From assembly GCF_934560975.1 (NCBI RefSeq), contig NZ_CAKTFO010000007.1, positions 61,015 through 125,014 of the forward strand: a stretch of 64,000 nucleotides of DNA. Reading direction: 5' to 3'. Source of the DNA: an uncultured Sphingomonas sp. GTDB lineage: Bacteria; Pseudomonadota; Alphaproteobacteria; Sphingomonadales; Sphingomonadaceae. The notes below the pieces were generated by a model. It did no database searches. It was not told the origin of the DNA and saw only the letters and a list, made by a program, of their open reading frames with translations. The position numbers and the translations under genes were made by a program. Positions 51,079-63,934 of this stretch are shown piece by piece (position 1 is the first letter of the stretch; each line of letters begins with the position of its first letter).

Positions 51079-52362
51079 TCAGCCCCCGCCGGCCCGCTCG
51101 ATCTGCGCGCCGACCAGGGAGAGTTTCTCCTCCAGCCGCTCATACCCACGATCGAGGTGGTAGACGCGCAGCACCTGCGTCTCGCCCTCGGCCGCCAGGC
51201 CGGCGAGGACGAGGCTCATGGAGGCACGAAGGTCCGTTGCCATCACCGGCGCGCCGTTCAGGCCGCCAACGCCCTTGACGATCGCGGTGCGGCCATGGAC
51301 CTGGATGTCAGCCCCCATGCGCGCCAGTTCCGGCACATGCATGTAGCGGTTTTCAAAAATGGTTTCGGTCAGCACGCTGGTGCCCTGCGCCAGGGTCAGC
51401 ATCGCCATGAACTGCGCCTGCATGTCGGTCGGGAAGGCCGGAAACGGCGCGGTGGAGAGCGTGAGCGGGCGAAGCGGACCGTCGGCGGCGACGCGGATAC
51501 CGTCGGTCTCCTCCGTCACGCTCAGCCCGGCCTCGGTCAGGCTGGCGAGGATCGCCTGCATGTCCTCCGCCGAGGCGCCTTCCAGCAGCAGATTGCCGCC
51601 GGTGATGCCGGCTGCGCAGGCATAGCTGCCCGCCTCGATCCGGTCGGGCATAACGCGATGCTCCGCGCCATGCAAGCTCTGCCGGCCCCGCACCACCAGC
51701 CGCTCCGTGCCGATCCCCTCGATCTCCGCGCCCATCGCGACCAGGCAGCGGCAAAGGTCGGCGATTTCCGGCTCGCGCGCCGCATTTTCGATCACGGTTT
51801 CGCCGCGGGCGAGCGCGGCCGCCATCAGGGCGTTCTCGGTCGCGCCGACCGACACGATCGGGAACACGATATGCCCGCCGACCAGGCCACCCCTGGGCGC
51901 GCGGGCGCGGACATAGCCGGCCGCCAGTTCGATTTCCGCCCCCAGGGCTTCCAGCGCGCGAAGGTGGAGGTCGATCGGGCGATTGCCGATCGCACAGCCG
52001 CCAGGCAGCGACACCGTCGCCTCGCCCTCGCGCGCCAGCAACGGGCCCAGCACCAGGATGGAGGCACGCATCCGCCGCACGATTTCATACGGTGCGGTGG
52101 TGGAGGCGATCGTGTCGGCCGTCAGCGTCATCGCGCGCACGTTGGACCCGTTGCGCGCACCCGCGATGCTGGTCGATACGCCCAGCTCGTTCATCAGGTG
52201 GCCGAACCCCTCGACGTCCGCCAGCCGCGGCAGGTTGGTCAGCGTCAGCGGCTGATCGGTCAGCAGCGCGCAGGGCAGCAGGGTAAGGGCGGCGTTCTTG
52301 GCGCCAGAGATCGGCACGCGGCCTTCCAGCCGCTGGCCGCCGCGAATGATGATGCGATCCAT
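51079..52362 (-). CDS. murA: UDP-N-acetylglucosamine 1-carboxyvinyltransferase
   Basis: A 427-residue enzyme for the first committed step of peptidoglycan synthesis. The N-terminal GGQRLEGRVPISGAKNAALTLLPCALL, the substrate-binding NRPIDLHL and the catalytic Cys in LPGGCAIG (target of fosfomycin) are conserved, as is the C-terminal DLRASMSLVLAGL. Cys is present, so fosfomycin sensitivity at target level is expected. Normal length for MurA. Confidence 0.97.
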   Translation of the reverse strand: MDRIIIRGGQRLEGRVPISGAKNAALTLLPCALLTDQPLTLTNLPRLADVEGFGHLMNELGVSTSIAGARNGSNVRAMTLTADTIASTTAPYEIVRRMRASILVLGPLLAREGEATVSLPGGCAIGNRPIDLHLRALEALGAEIELAAGYVRARAPRGGLVGGHIVFPIVSVGATENALMAAALARGETVIENAAREPEIADLCRCLVAMGAEIEGIGTERLVVRGRQSLHGAEHRVMPDRIEAGSYACAAGITGGNLLLEGASAEDMQAILASLTEAGLSVTEETDGIRVAADGPLRPLTLSTAPFPAFPTDMQAQFMAMLTLAQGTSVLTETIFENRYMHVPELARMGADIQVHGRTAIVKGVGGLNGAPVMATDLRASMSLVLAGLAAEGETQVLRVYHLDRGYERLEEKLSLVGAQIERAGGG

Positions 52363-52536
52363 GCCCTCGCTCTAGTGGTTCCCGCGGCCAAGCGCAAAGC
52401 GGCTTGGCCCGCCCCTCCCCCGCCCCGACAGGTGCGACATTTTGCATGGGGATGATGGGCCAGGTTGATGCGTGTTAGTGTCGCTCGAAGATACACCGCG
52501 CTAATCACCCGTAAGTAGGGGGATTTTCGCCGCAAC

Positions 52537-53271
52537 ATGGATCAAGGCTGTTTGGCCGATCATCTCGGCCGTTATGTAGATTTGCGTGGGCCCGAACGTG
52601 AGGCTCTCAATGAATTGACCATCAGCCATCGCCAATTCCGGCGTGGCACCGTGGTTCGCGCGGAACATGGCCCGCTCGGCGACATCATGGTCGTCACCGA
52701 TGGCTGGCTTTTCTCCTCGGCCCTGCTGGAAGACGGCCGGCGCCAGATCATGCGCCTGCATTTCCGGGGCGACCTGGTGGGGCTGGACGGGCTGGCCTAT
52801 GACCGGGCGCCGGATACCATCTCCGCCCTGACGGACGCGCAGGTCTGCCTGATCGATCGAGTCGCGCTGGGCCGGATGTTCATCGACCATCCCCGCCTCT
52901 GCGCGTTCCTGTTCGCGATCCAGCAGATCGATCGCGTGGTGCTGGCCGAACGGCTGATCTCGCTCGGCCGCAGTTCGGCCAAAGGGCGGGTCGCCGCCTT
53001 GCTGATGTGGATCGCCAACCGGATGCAGTTCGCTAATATCGCCATCGACGGCGGCTTCGTCCTGCCCGTCACGCAGGAGGAGATAGGCGACCTGAGCGGG
53101 CTGACGGCCGTGCACGTCAACCGCACGATGCGGGCGCTGGCCGACCAGGGCCTGATCGCGCGCTCTGGCACCACGTTGCGCATTCTGGACATGGAGCGGC
53201 TGGCTCACCTGGCCAATTATAGCGAGCGGCGGCCGGTGCTGGATCCCGTGTGGTTGCCGCTGGCGGACTGA
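52537..53271 (+). CDS. Crp/Fnr-family transcriptional regulator
   Basis: A 244-residue regulator with an N-terminal cyclic-nucleotide-like sensor barrel, a dimerisation helix (about 120-140) and a C-terminal winged helix (LPVTQEEIGDLSGLTAVHVNRTMRALADQGLI). The Fnr iron-sulfur Cys cluster is absent (one Cys near the N-terminus and two others only), and the canonical cAMP residues of Crp are not obvious, so the effector is unclear. It is divergent from murA; the 174-bp spacer is likely to hold the promoters of both. Confidence 0.92.
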   Translation: MDQGCLADHLGRYVDLRGPEREALNELTISHRQFRRGTVVRAEHGPLGDIMVVTDGWLFSSALLEDGRRQIMRLHFRGDLVGLDGLAYDRAPDTISALTDAQVCLIDRVALGRMFIDHPRLCAFLFAIQQIDRVVLAERLISLGRSSAKGRVAALLMWIANRMQFANIAIDGGFVLPVTQEEIGDLSGLTAVHVNRTMRALADQGLIARSGTTLRILDMERLAHLANYSERRPVLDPVWLPLAD

Positions 53272-53289
53272 GCGTGGGCGCTCAGTCGC

Positions 53290-53643
53290 TCAGGCCTTTT
53301 CCAGCGTGCATTGCAGCGGATGCTGATTCTGCTGCGCGAAATCCGTTACCTGGCTGACCTTGGTCTCGGCCACTTCGTAGGTGAAGATGCCGCACACCCC
53401 CACCCCGCGCTGATGCACGTGCAGCATCACGCGGGTGGCGTCCTCCAACCCCATCCGGAAGAAACGCTGGAGACATAGCACCACGAACTCCATCGGCGTG
53501 TAATCGTCGTTCAGCATCAGCACCTTGTACAGCGAAGGCTGCTTGGTGCGGGTGCGCGTACGGGTGGCGACACCGAGGCCGGTGCCATCCTCATCGCCAT
53601 CCTTGTCGGTGGCCATGGCTTGGGGTTGCAGATGTTCGATCAT
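53290..53643 (-). CDS. clpS: ATP-dependent Clp protease adaptor ClpS
   Basis: A 117-residue adaptor that binds N-end-rule substrates and delivers them to ClpAP. The typical N-degron-binding parts are here: MLNDDYTPMEFVVLCLQRFF (Asp35/Asp36-type pocket) and VHQRGVGVCGIFTYEVAETKV. The N-terminus is charged and variable. The ATG at 53641-53643 was taken. No clpA is adjacent. Confidence 0.95.
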   Translation of the reverse strand: MIEHLQPQAMATDKDGDEDGTGLGVATRTRTRTKQPSLYKVLMLNDDYTPMEFVVLCLQRFFRMGLEDATRVMLHVHQRGVGVCGIFTYEVAETKVSQVTDFAQQNQHPLQCTLEKA

Positions 53644-53717
53644 GGGTCTGGTCACAGGATATGGCATCCACCACCCCGGCGACAAGGCCCAGCGTGCCAG
53701 GAAACCGGGTAACGGCC

Positions 53718-53757
53718 GTAAAACAACGACGGCCGCTCCTGGGAAGGAGCGGCCGTC
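53718..53757 (-). terminator. Rho-independent terminator of the phasin gene
   Basis: A perfect 13-bp stem (GACGGCCGCTCCT 53728-53740, AGGAGCGGCCGTC 53745-53757) with a GGGA loop. On the minus strand the stem is followed by GTTGTTTTA. It lies between phasin and clpS. Confidence 0.85.
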
Positions 53758-53800
53758 GACACATGCGGTCCGCGGGAGCAGCGCCCGCGACGCCCGAACC

Positions 53801-54514
53801 TTACAGGGTGCCGGTGTTCGCCTTGATCTTCTCGGCAGCCAGCGCGTAACGGTTGGACAGCGGCTGGGCGATGTCGCCGGCGAGCTTCATCATCGTCTCG
53901 CTCAGACGCGACGCCTCGGCCACGGCGCTGTCGAACTGCGCCTTGGCGAACTCGCTCTGCAGCTGGAACAACTCGGTCGGCGACTTCACGGTGGCGAAGC
54001 TCTTGAACGCGACGGTGGCGCTTTCAAGGCTCTTCTTGCCATAGTCGGCGGCTTCCTGGCTCAGCGTCTGGCTGGCCGTGGCGGCGACGCGAGCCGAGGC
54101 GATCATCGCCTCCACATTGCCCTTGGCGAATTCGACCATGTCCTCGCCCATCTTGCCGGACTTCTCGAACGCGGTCTTGAAACGGTTGGAAGCGTCGCCG
54201 AACAGCGCCTGGGCCTTGTCGGTGGCTTCGGTGGTCGATGCAGCAGTTGCCATGGTCGTCATGTCCTCGGTTGCGGCCGCCACGGTCTCCGCCGGTGCGG
54301 CAATGACGTCGCTTTGAACATCCGGCGACGAAGCGGCTTCACGCGTTGGTGCGAGATTGTCGGACGAGAGCGCGGACGTGGCCTGCCCGGACGCAGCCTC
54401 TTGAGCCGCGACCTGATGTGCGGCGATCGCCTGCAGCGCCGTGGCGGGCGCGGGCACTTTGGGCCTGCGCGATTTGATCGCCTGGGCCACTCGGAGATCC
54501 TCGTTCGCCACCTG
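53801..54514 (-). CDS. Phasin family protein
   Basis: A 237-residue PHA-granule-associated protein. The C-terminal half is the phasin domain: DKAQALFGDASNRFKTAFEKSGKMGEDMVEFAKGNVEAM, with long amphipathic helices containing TELFQLQSEFAKAQFDSAV. The N-terminal half is Ala/Pro/Thr-rich and disordered. The start is a GTG: 54514 (12 codons into the longest frame) or 54493 (GAGG 7 bases upstream) fit better than 54544, as the -10 element (TATATT) leads to a start of transcription near 54540. The gene is followed by a strong terminator. Confidence 0.88.
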   Translation of the reverse strand, partial: QVANEDLRVAQAIKSRRPKVPAPATALQAIAAHQVAAQEAASGQATSALSSDNLAPTREAASSPDVQSDVIAAPAETVAAATEDMTTMATAASTTEATDKAQALFGDASNRFKTAFEKSGKMGEDMVEFAKGNVEAMIASARVAATASQTLSQEAADYGKKSLESATVAFKSFATVKSPTELFQLQSEFAKAQFDSAVAEASRLSETMMKLAGDIAQPLSNRYALAAEKIKANTGTL

Positions 54515-54530
54515 CTGCTCCGCTCTTGTC

Positions 54531-54594
54531 TTGTTGCACTGCACAATATAGCGCAGTTACGCTAATTGCAAGACCGCATTGTGCAGCGCAACAT
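54531..54594 (-). promoter_or_regulatory. Phasin promoter with inverted-repeat operator, PhaR-type candidate
   Basis: The repeats TTGTTGCACTGCACAAT (54531-54547) and ATTGTGCAGCGCAACAT (54578-54594) are inverted with 30 bases between them and match at 15 of 17 positions. Between them lie a -35-like TTGCAA and -10-like TATATT for the minus strand. TGC/GCA-rich inverted repeats are what PHA regulators of the PhaR group bind; that assignment is inference. Confidence 0.6.
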
Positions 54595-54597
54595 AGG

Positions 54598-55272
54598 TTA
54601 GAAATCGAGTTTGTCGTAATGGTCTGGCGGGCTGATCACCTCCATCCGCTCGCTCAACAGCGGGCGGAAGCTCGGCCTGCTCTTCATGCCGGAATACCAA
54701 TGACGCGTCCGCTCGTGCCCGCGCCAGTCGATCCCGCCGAGATAGTCCGCCACGGAGATATGGGCAGCAGCCGCCAGATCGGCCAGGCTGAACAAGGGAC
54801 CACCGATCCAGCGGCGATGATCCAGCAACCAATCGACGTAATCCAGATGGCTGTTGGCGAGTCGCATCGCGTCGCGCAGGGCCTTGCCGTCGGGTGACTG
54901 GCGATGGACCAGCCGCTTTTCCATCCGCTCGAACATCAAAGGTCGGCCGACCTCGTCGTGAAATTTCTGGTCGAACCACGCGACCAGCCGCCGCACCTCC
55001 GCCCGGTTCGCGGCGGTACCGGGCAGCAGCGTGGTGCGGTCGATGGTTTCTTCCAGATATTCGCAGATCGCGTTGGAATCGATCAGCAGCAGGTTGTGGG
55101 GCCGGTCGACCAATACCGGCGTCTGCCCGGTCGGGTTCATGTCCACGAACTCGTCGCGCTGCTCCCACGGGCTTTCGCGCACCAGCTCGCAGCCCTCCGC
55201 CTTCTCACCCAGGAGCAGGCGGACCTTGCGGGAAAACGGACACAAAGGAAATTGGTAGAGCTGCCAGGCCAT
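54598..55272 (-). CDS. Glutathione S-transferase family protein
   Basis: A 224-residue GST: N-terminal thioredoxin-like domain (LYQFPLCPFSRKVRLLLGEK, cis-Pro region GQTPVLVD, ES(N)AICEYLEE) and all-helical C-terminal domain (RRLVAWFDQKFHDEV, SLADLAAAAHISVADYLGG). The catalytic residue could be Cys or Ser of CPFS. Substrate undetermined. Located upstream of the phasin on the same strand but probably transcribed separately because of the phasin promoter. Confidence 0.92.
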   Translation of the reverse strand: MAWQLYQFPLCPFSRKVRLLLGEKAEGCELVRESPWEQRDEFVDMNPTGQTPVLVDRPHNLLLIDSNAICEYLEETIDRTTLLPGTAANRAEVRRLVAWFDQKFHDEVGRPLMFERMEKRLVHRQSPDGKALRDAMRLANSHLDYVDWLLDHRRWIGGPLFSLADLAAAAHISVADYLGGIDWRGHERTRHWYSGMKSRPSFRPLLSERMEVISPPDHYDKLDF

Positions 55273-55372
55273 CGCGGGCCGCTATAGCGCAAAGCGGCGC
55301 GGACGAAATGCCTGTCGAACAGGACCGGGCACACACATTACGGTGCGAAAGGCCCGGCCCCGTCCGGCCGTC

Positions 55373-59899
<4,527 letters not shown>

Positions 59900-59909
59900 C
59901 GGGCGTCTC

Positions 59910-60476
59910 TTACTTGGCGGGCGTGTTCAGGGCGGCAAGTTGCCGTGCCAGACCGGCGGCCGCGGTCTTCATGTTGGACAGGCTGGCGGTCATCATCTCG
60001 CGCTGCGCCGTCTGCACGTCGGGATCGGCCATCAGCGTCGCCATCTGCGTGATGAAGGCCTGTCCGGTCGGCGTCTGGTAGAACGCAGTCACCTCGTTGA
60101 GCTGCGTCACCGTGAAGCGGCGGGCATAAGCGTTGGCCATCGCCGCCATCAGCTGCGGCATGGAGGCGACCACCTGATCCGCCGCCGTTCTGGCCTGCGT
60201 GTCCATGAAGGTCGACAGAATCTGCCTGACGCGCGGATCGCCGGCGGAGGCTTTCGCGAAATCAGGGTTCTGCTGCAGGGCCTGCTGGACGTTGCCGAGC
60301 GTCGCCTGGATAACCGAGCGCATCATCGTGTCGCGCTGTGCGGGCGGCATCGCGACGTCGACGAGCCGCTTCGCCGCGGCAAGGCGGGCCGGTTCCGGTG
60401 CTGCGGCGGGCGCCTGCGCGAGCGCGGCGGTCGGCAGTGCCAGGGCGGTCAGGACGATGATCTTGAGCCTGTTCAT
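59910..60476 (-). CDS. DUF2059 exported protein in the glt operon
   Basis: A 188-residue protein with a signal peptide (MNRLKIIVLTALALPTAALAQ). The remainder is helical, typical of DUF2059 (RRFTVTQLNEVTAFYQTPTGQAFITQMATLM). Its ATG overlaps the gltD stop as ATGA and its stop is 10 bases before gltB, so it is embedded in the glutamate synthase operon. The function is unknown; some DUF2059 proteins are implicated in envelope or virulence stress. Why an exported protein is co-expressed here is open. Confidence 0.88.
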   Translation of the reverse strand: MNRLKIIVLTALALPTAALAQAPAAAPEPARLAAAKRLVDVAMPPAQRDTMMRSVIQATLGNVQQALQQNPDFAKASAGDPRVRQILSTFMDTQARTAADQVVASMPQLMAAMANAYARRFTVTQLNEVTAFYQTPTGQAFITQMATLMADPDVQTAQREMMTASLSNMKTAAAGLARQLAALNTPAK

Positions 60477-61909
60477 GCCGCCACCTTCTCCATCTTGCTC
60501 TTCGCCTTCAGCCAGGCGTGCATCCGCTCGCTGACGTCGCGGCCGTCGCGGACCGCCCACACCACCAGGCTGGCGCCGCGCACGATGTCGCCGGCGGCGA
60601 ACACGCCGTCCAGGCTGGTCATCATCGTCTTGTGGTCCACCCGCACCGTGCCCCAGCGGGTGACGGACAATTCCGGCGCATCGAACAGGCGCGGCAACTC
60701 CTCCGGATCGAAGCCCAGCGCCTTGATCACCAGATCGGCCTGCAGCTGGAAGTCGGAACCCGGGTCAGGCTCCGGCGCGCGGCGACCCGAGGCGTCGGGC
60801 TCACCCAGCCGCATCCGCGCCACCTGCACGCCCGTGACCCGCTCCTCGCCGTGAAAGGCTTCGGGGGCGGAGAGCCAGACGAACTCGACGCCCTCCTCCT
60901 CCGCATTCTTCACCTCCCGCTGGCTGCCCGGCATGTTCGCGCGATCGCGGCGATACAGGCAGCGGACGGAGGCCGCGCCCTGGCGGACGGCGGTGCGGAC
61001 GCAATCCATGGCCGTATCGCCGCCGCCGACCACCACGACATGCTTGCCGCGCGCATCGAGGCTGCCGCTGTCGAACGCCTCCACCTTGTCGCCGAAGCTC
61101 TGGCGGTTGGATGCGGTCAGGTAATCGAGCGATTCCACCACGCCATCGGCGCCGATTCCCGGCGCCTTGATCGCGCGCGGCTTGTAGACGCCGGTGGCGA
61201 TGACGATCGCGTCGTGGCGCTGGCGCAATTCGTCCAGCGTGGCGTCGCGCCCGACCTCAAACCCTTCGTGGAAGATCACGCCGCCATCGCGCAAGCGGTC
61301 GACGCGGCGCATGACCACATGCTTTTCCAGCTTGAAGCCGGGAATGCCGTAGGTCAGCAGCCCGCCCATCCGGTCATGCCGGTCGTAGACGTGCACCTCA
61401 TAGCCGCGGCTGCGCATCAGGTCTGCGACGGTCAGGCCGGCCGGCCCCGCGCCGATCACCCCGATGGATTGCCGCTTGGTGGGACCGGGCACCAGCGGCT
61501 CGACCCAGCCCTGCTCCCACGCCGTGTCGGTGATGTATTTCTCGACCGAGCCGATCGTCACCGCGCCATGACCGGAAAATTCGATCACGCAATTGCCTTC
61601 GCACAGGCGATCCTGCGGGCAGATGCGGCCGCAAATTTCCGGCATGGTCGATGTGGCATTGCTCAGCTCATAAGCTTCGCGCAGCCGCCCTTCCGCCGTC
61701 AGCCGCAGCCAGTCGGGGATATGGTTGTGCAGGGGGCAATGGTTTGCACAATAGGGCACGCCGCATTGCGAACAGCGCGACGATTGCTCCTCCGCCTTGA
61801 AGGTTTGGAAGCCGAGCGAAATTTCGGCAAAGTCGCCCGCGCGTTCGCCTGCCGCGCGCTTCTCCGGATAATCCTGCCCGACCTGCGGGAAACTCAACAT
61901 TCCAGCCAT
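60473..61909 (-). CDS. gltD: Glutamate synthase small subunit
   Basis: A 478-residue iron-sulfur flavoprotein passing electrons from NADPH to GltB. N-terminal Fe-S Cys clusters (CSQCGVPYCANHCPLHNHIP; CGRICPQDRLCEGNC), FAD-binding GVIGAGPAGLTVADL and NADP-binding VVVVGGGDTAMDC are intact. Four in-frame ATGs lie close together (61918, 61915, 61909, 61900); 61909 is chosen for its spacing from GGGGAGGG. The stop overlaps the DUF2059 start. Confidence 0.96.
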   Translation of the reverse strand: MAGMLSFPQVGQDYPEKRAAGERAGDFAEISLGFQTFKAEEQSSRCSQCGVPYCANHCPLHNHIPDWLRLTAEGRLREAYELSNATSTMPEICGRICPQDRLCEGNCVIEFSGHGAVTIGSVEKYITDTAWEQGWVEPLVPGPTKRQSIGVIGAGPAGLTVADLMRSRGYEVHVYDRHDRMGGLLTYGIPGFKLEKHVVMRRVDRLRDGGVIFHEGFEVGRDATLDELRQRHDAIVIATGVYKPRAIKAPGIGADGVVESLDYLTASNRQSFGDKVEAFDSGSLDARGKHVVVVGGGDTAMDCVRTAVRQGAASVRCLYRRDRANMPGSQREVKNAEEEGVEFVWLSAPEAFHGEERVTGVQVARMRLGEPDASGRRAPEPDPGSDFQLQADLVIKALGFDPEELPRLFDAPELSVTRWGTVRVDHKTMMTSLDGVFAAGDIVRGASLVVWAVRDGRDVSERMHAWLKAKSKMEKVAA

Positions 61910-62068
61910 GTGCATCATCCCTCCCCGCCGAAATGACGGATCCAACGAGGGCTGTCACGCGCTAAAACTGGGTTAGGACAGCGTAGCTGGCCTAATTGGA
62001 TCGCCTTTCAAGCCGGCTTGATCGAACCGCACCTAAAATACCACGGAGATAGTCTCAGATCGGACCTT

Positions 62069-62872
62069 CTACTTAGCCAACCACAGCAAAGCCAGCGCGC
62101 CAGCGACGATCCGATACCAAGCGAAGGGCGCGAAGCCGTGCCGGCCGACAAAGGCAACGAACCCCCGGATCACGCCGATCGCCACGATGAACGAGACCGC
62201 GAAGCCGATTGCGATCGTGCCCCAGCCGACCCCGCCGGCGGCGGTCAGCGCCTCATGATTCTTGACCAGTTCCAGCGTGGTCGCGCCCAGCATGGTCGGG
62301 ATTGCCAGAAAGAAGCTGAACTCCGCCGCGGTGCGCCGCTCCACCCCCAAGGCCAACGCCCCCAGGATGGTCGCGCCGGAGCGGCTGACCCCTGGGATCA
62401 TCGCCAGGCATTGGATCAGGCCAATGCCGAACACGGTCGGCAACGGGATGCTCGCCACGCCTGCCACGTCGCCGCGCCGCGCCAGCCGCTCGATGACGAG
62501 GATGGCGGCCCCACCGACGATCAGCGCCACCGCCACCACATCGGGCCGGCCCAACAGGGCCTCCACCTGGTGGTGAAAGGCCAGGCCGATCAATGCCGAA
62601 GGCAGGAACCCCAACGCGACATTGCGAGTGAAGCGCCACGCGCCCGCCTCACGCCGCCCCAGGCCCGACAGAACTGCCCAGAAAGTGCGCCAATACAGCA
62701 CCACCACCGCCAGAATGGCGCCAAGCTGGATCACGACGTTGAACACCGCCCACGTCTCGGCATCATAGCCGAGCAGCGCGCTCGCCAGGATCAGGTGTCC
62801 GGTGGAAGATACGGGCAGAAACTCGGTCAGCCCCTCGACGATGCCGAGGAGGACGGGCGTGACGACATCCAT
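62069..62872 (-). CDS. uppP: Undecaprenyl-diphosphatase
   Basis: A 267-residue polytopic membrane enzyme that recycles undecaprenyl pyrophosphate to the monophosphate carrier for cell-wall and polysaccharide synthesis. Key motifs EGLTEFLPVSSTGHLIL and PGVSRSGATI (Ser/Arg/Ser) are intact. Its start lies 10 bases from the stop of the NDUFA9-like gene, so the two are likely one unit. Overexpression in relatives gives bacitracin resistance. Confidence 0.97.
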   Translation of the reverse strand: MDVVTPVLLGIVEGLTEFLPVSSTGHLILASALLGYDAETWAVFNVVIQLGAILAVVVLYWRTFWAVLSGLGRREAGAWRFTRNVALGFLPSALIGLAFHHQVEALLGRPDVVAVALIVGGAAILVIERLARRGDVAGVASIPLPTVFGIGLIQCLAMIPGVSRSGATILGALALGVERRTAAEFSFFLAIPTMLGATTLELVKNHEALTAAGGVGWGTIAIGFAVSFIVAIGVIRGFVAFVGRHGFAPFAWYRIVAGALALLWLAK

Positions 62873-62881
62873 GCCGGGGGC

Positions 62882-63808
62882 TCAGGCCGCGTTGAGGCTG
62901 AAGCGGCCTTCGCGGCGGTAGCGGACCAGCCAGGTCTGGGCGACCGCGGCCAGCGGCGCAGGCTCGATCCCCAGCGCCGCAAAGCCCTGCGCACCCGGCG
63001 ACACGACATTGTCCTGGTCCAGCATCCGCAACTGGTCCCGGCTGATCGGCGCGCCCGGCAGCCCGCCAAAGCCCGCCAGCATGGACGCGACCCCATCGGG
63101 CAGCGCGAACAGCCTGGGAGTACGGCCGATCGCGCCGCCGATCCAGCGATGCAGTTCCATCATGCTCAACGCCTGCGGCCCACCCAGCTCCAGCATCCGC
63201 GGCATGGTCTCGGATGAGAGGGCCAGCTTGCAGACGGCGCGAGCCACGTCGACCACCCACGCCGGCTGGAACCGCACGTCGGGGCGGATAACGGGCATGA
63301 TCGGCGCGCGCGCCATCATCCCGGCGAAGCGGTTCACGAACTGGTCTTCCGGACCGAACAGAATGGACGGGCGCACGATGGCGGCATCCAGGAAGGCGGC
63401 GTGGACCGCCTGCTCGCCCTCACCCTTCGAGCGAGCATAAGCCGAGGCGGCATTGGGGTCCGCGCCGATCGCCGAAAGGTGGATCAGCCGCCTGGCGCCA
63501 GCCCGCGTCGCCGCCTCGGCCACGGTGCGCGCGCCGTGGACATGCACCGCCTGGAAGCGGCCCTTCATGATGCCGACCAGGTTGATCACCACGTCCGTCC
63601 CATGCACGGCCCGCGCAACCGTTTCCGGCTTGGTGATGTCCGCCACCACCGCCTGCGCCTGGCCGAGGCCGCCCAGCGGCTTCAGATGGGTCGCGTCGAA
63701 CGGATCACGCTCCGCTACCCGCACCCGGGCGCCGCCCCGCAGGAGTTCCTGCACCAGGTAGCGGCCGAGAAAGCCGCCACCGCCGAATACCGTCACCAAC
63801 TCGTTCAT
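62882..63808 (-). CDS. Complex I NDUFA9 subunit family / SDR-extended reductase
   Basis: A 308-residue Rossmann protein: NAD(P)-binding TVFGGGGFLGRYLVQELL, acidic/basic strand end, and VINLVGIMK, HLSAIGAD, then SxxYxRSKG (Tyr-Lys region) and RPSILFGPEDQF. It resembles NDUFA9/NAD-dependent epimerase-like proteins. It may be a quinone- or lipid-linked assembly factor; the enzymatic reaction is unknown. The ATG at 63806-63808 was chosen because the motif begins at once. It is upstream of uppP. Confidence 0.87.
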   Translation of the reverse strand: MNELVTVFGGGGFLGRYLVQELLRGGARVRVAERDPFDATHLKPLGGLGQAQAVVADITKPETVARAVHGTDVVINLVGIMKGRFQAVHVHGARTVAEAATRAGARRLIHLSAIGADPNAASAYARSKGEGEQAVHAAFLDAAIVRPSILFGPEDQFVNRFAGMMARAPIMPVIRPDVRFQPAWVVDVARAVCKLALSSETMPRMLELGGPQALSMMELHRWIGGAIGRTPRLFALPDGVASMLAGFGGLPGAPISRDQLRMLDQDNVVSPGAQGFAALGIEPAPLAAVAQTWLVRYRREGRFSLNAA

Positions 63809-63934
63809 CGGGCCTAGTCCATGCTGTGCCGTGCTATTTTCGTCCCATGCCCGCCAGGCCTTCGCCATGCAAGGCTTCGAAAAGATCGTTGACAAGTCCC
63901 GACTCACCCCCCTAAAGGCCGCCGCCTACCCCGT

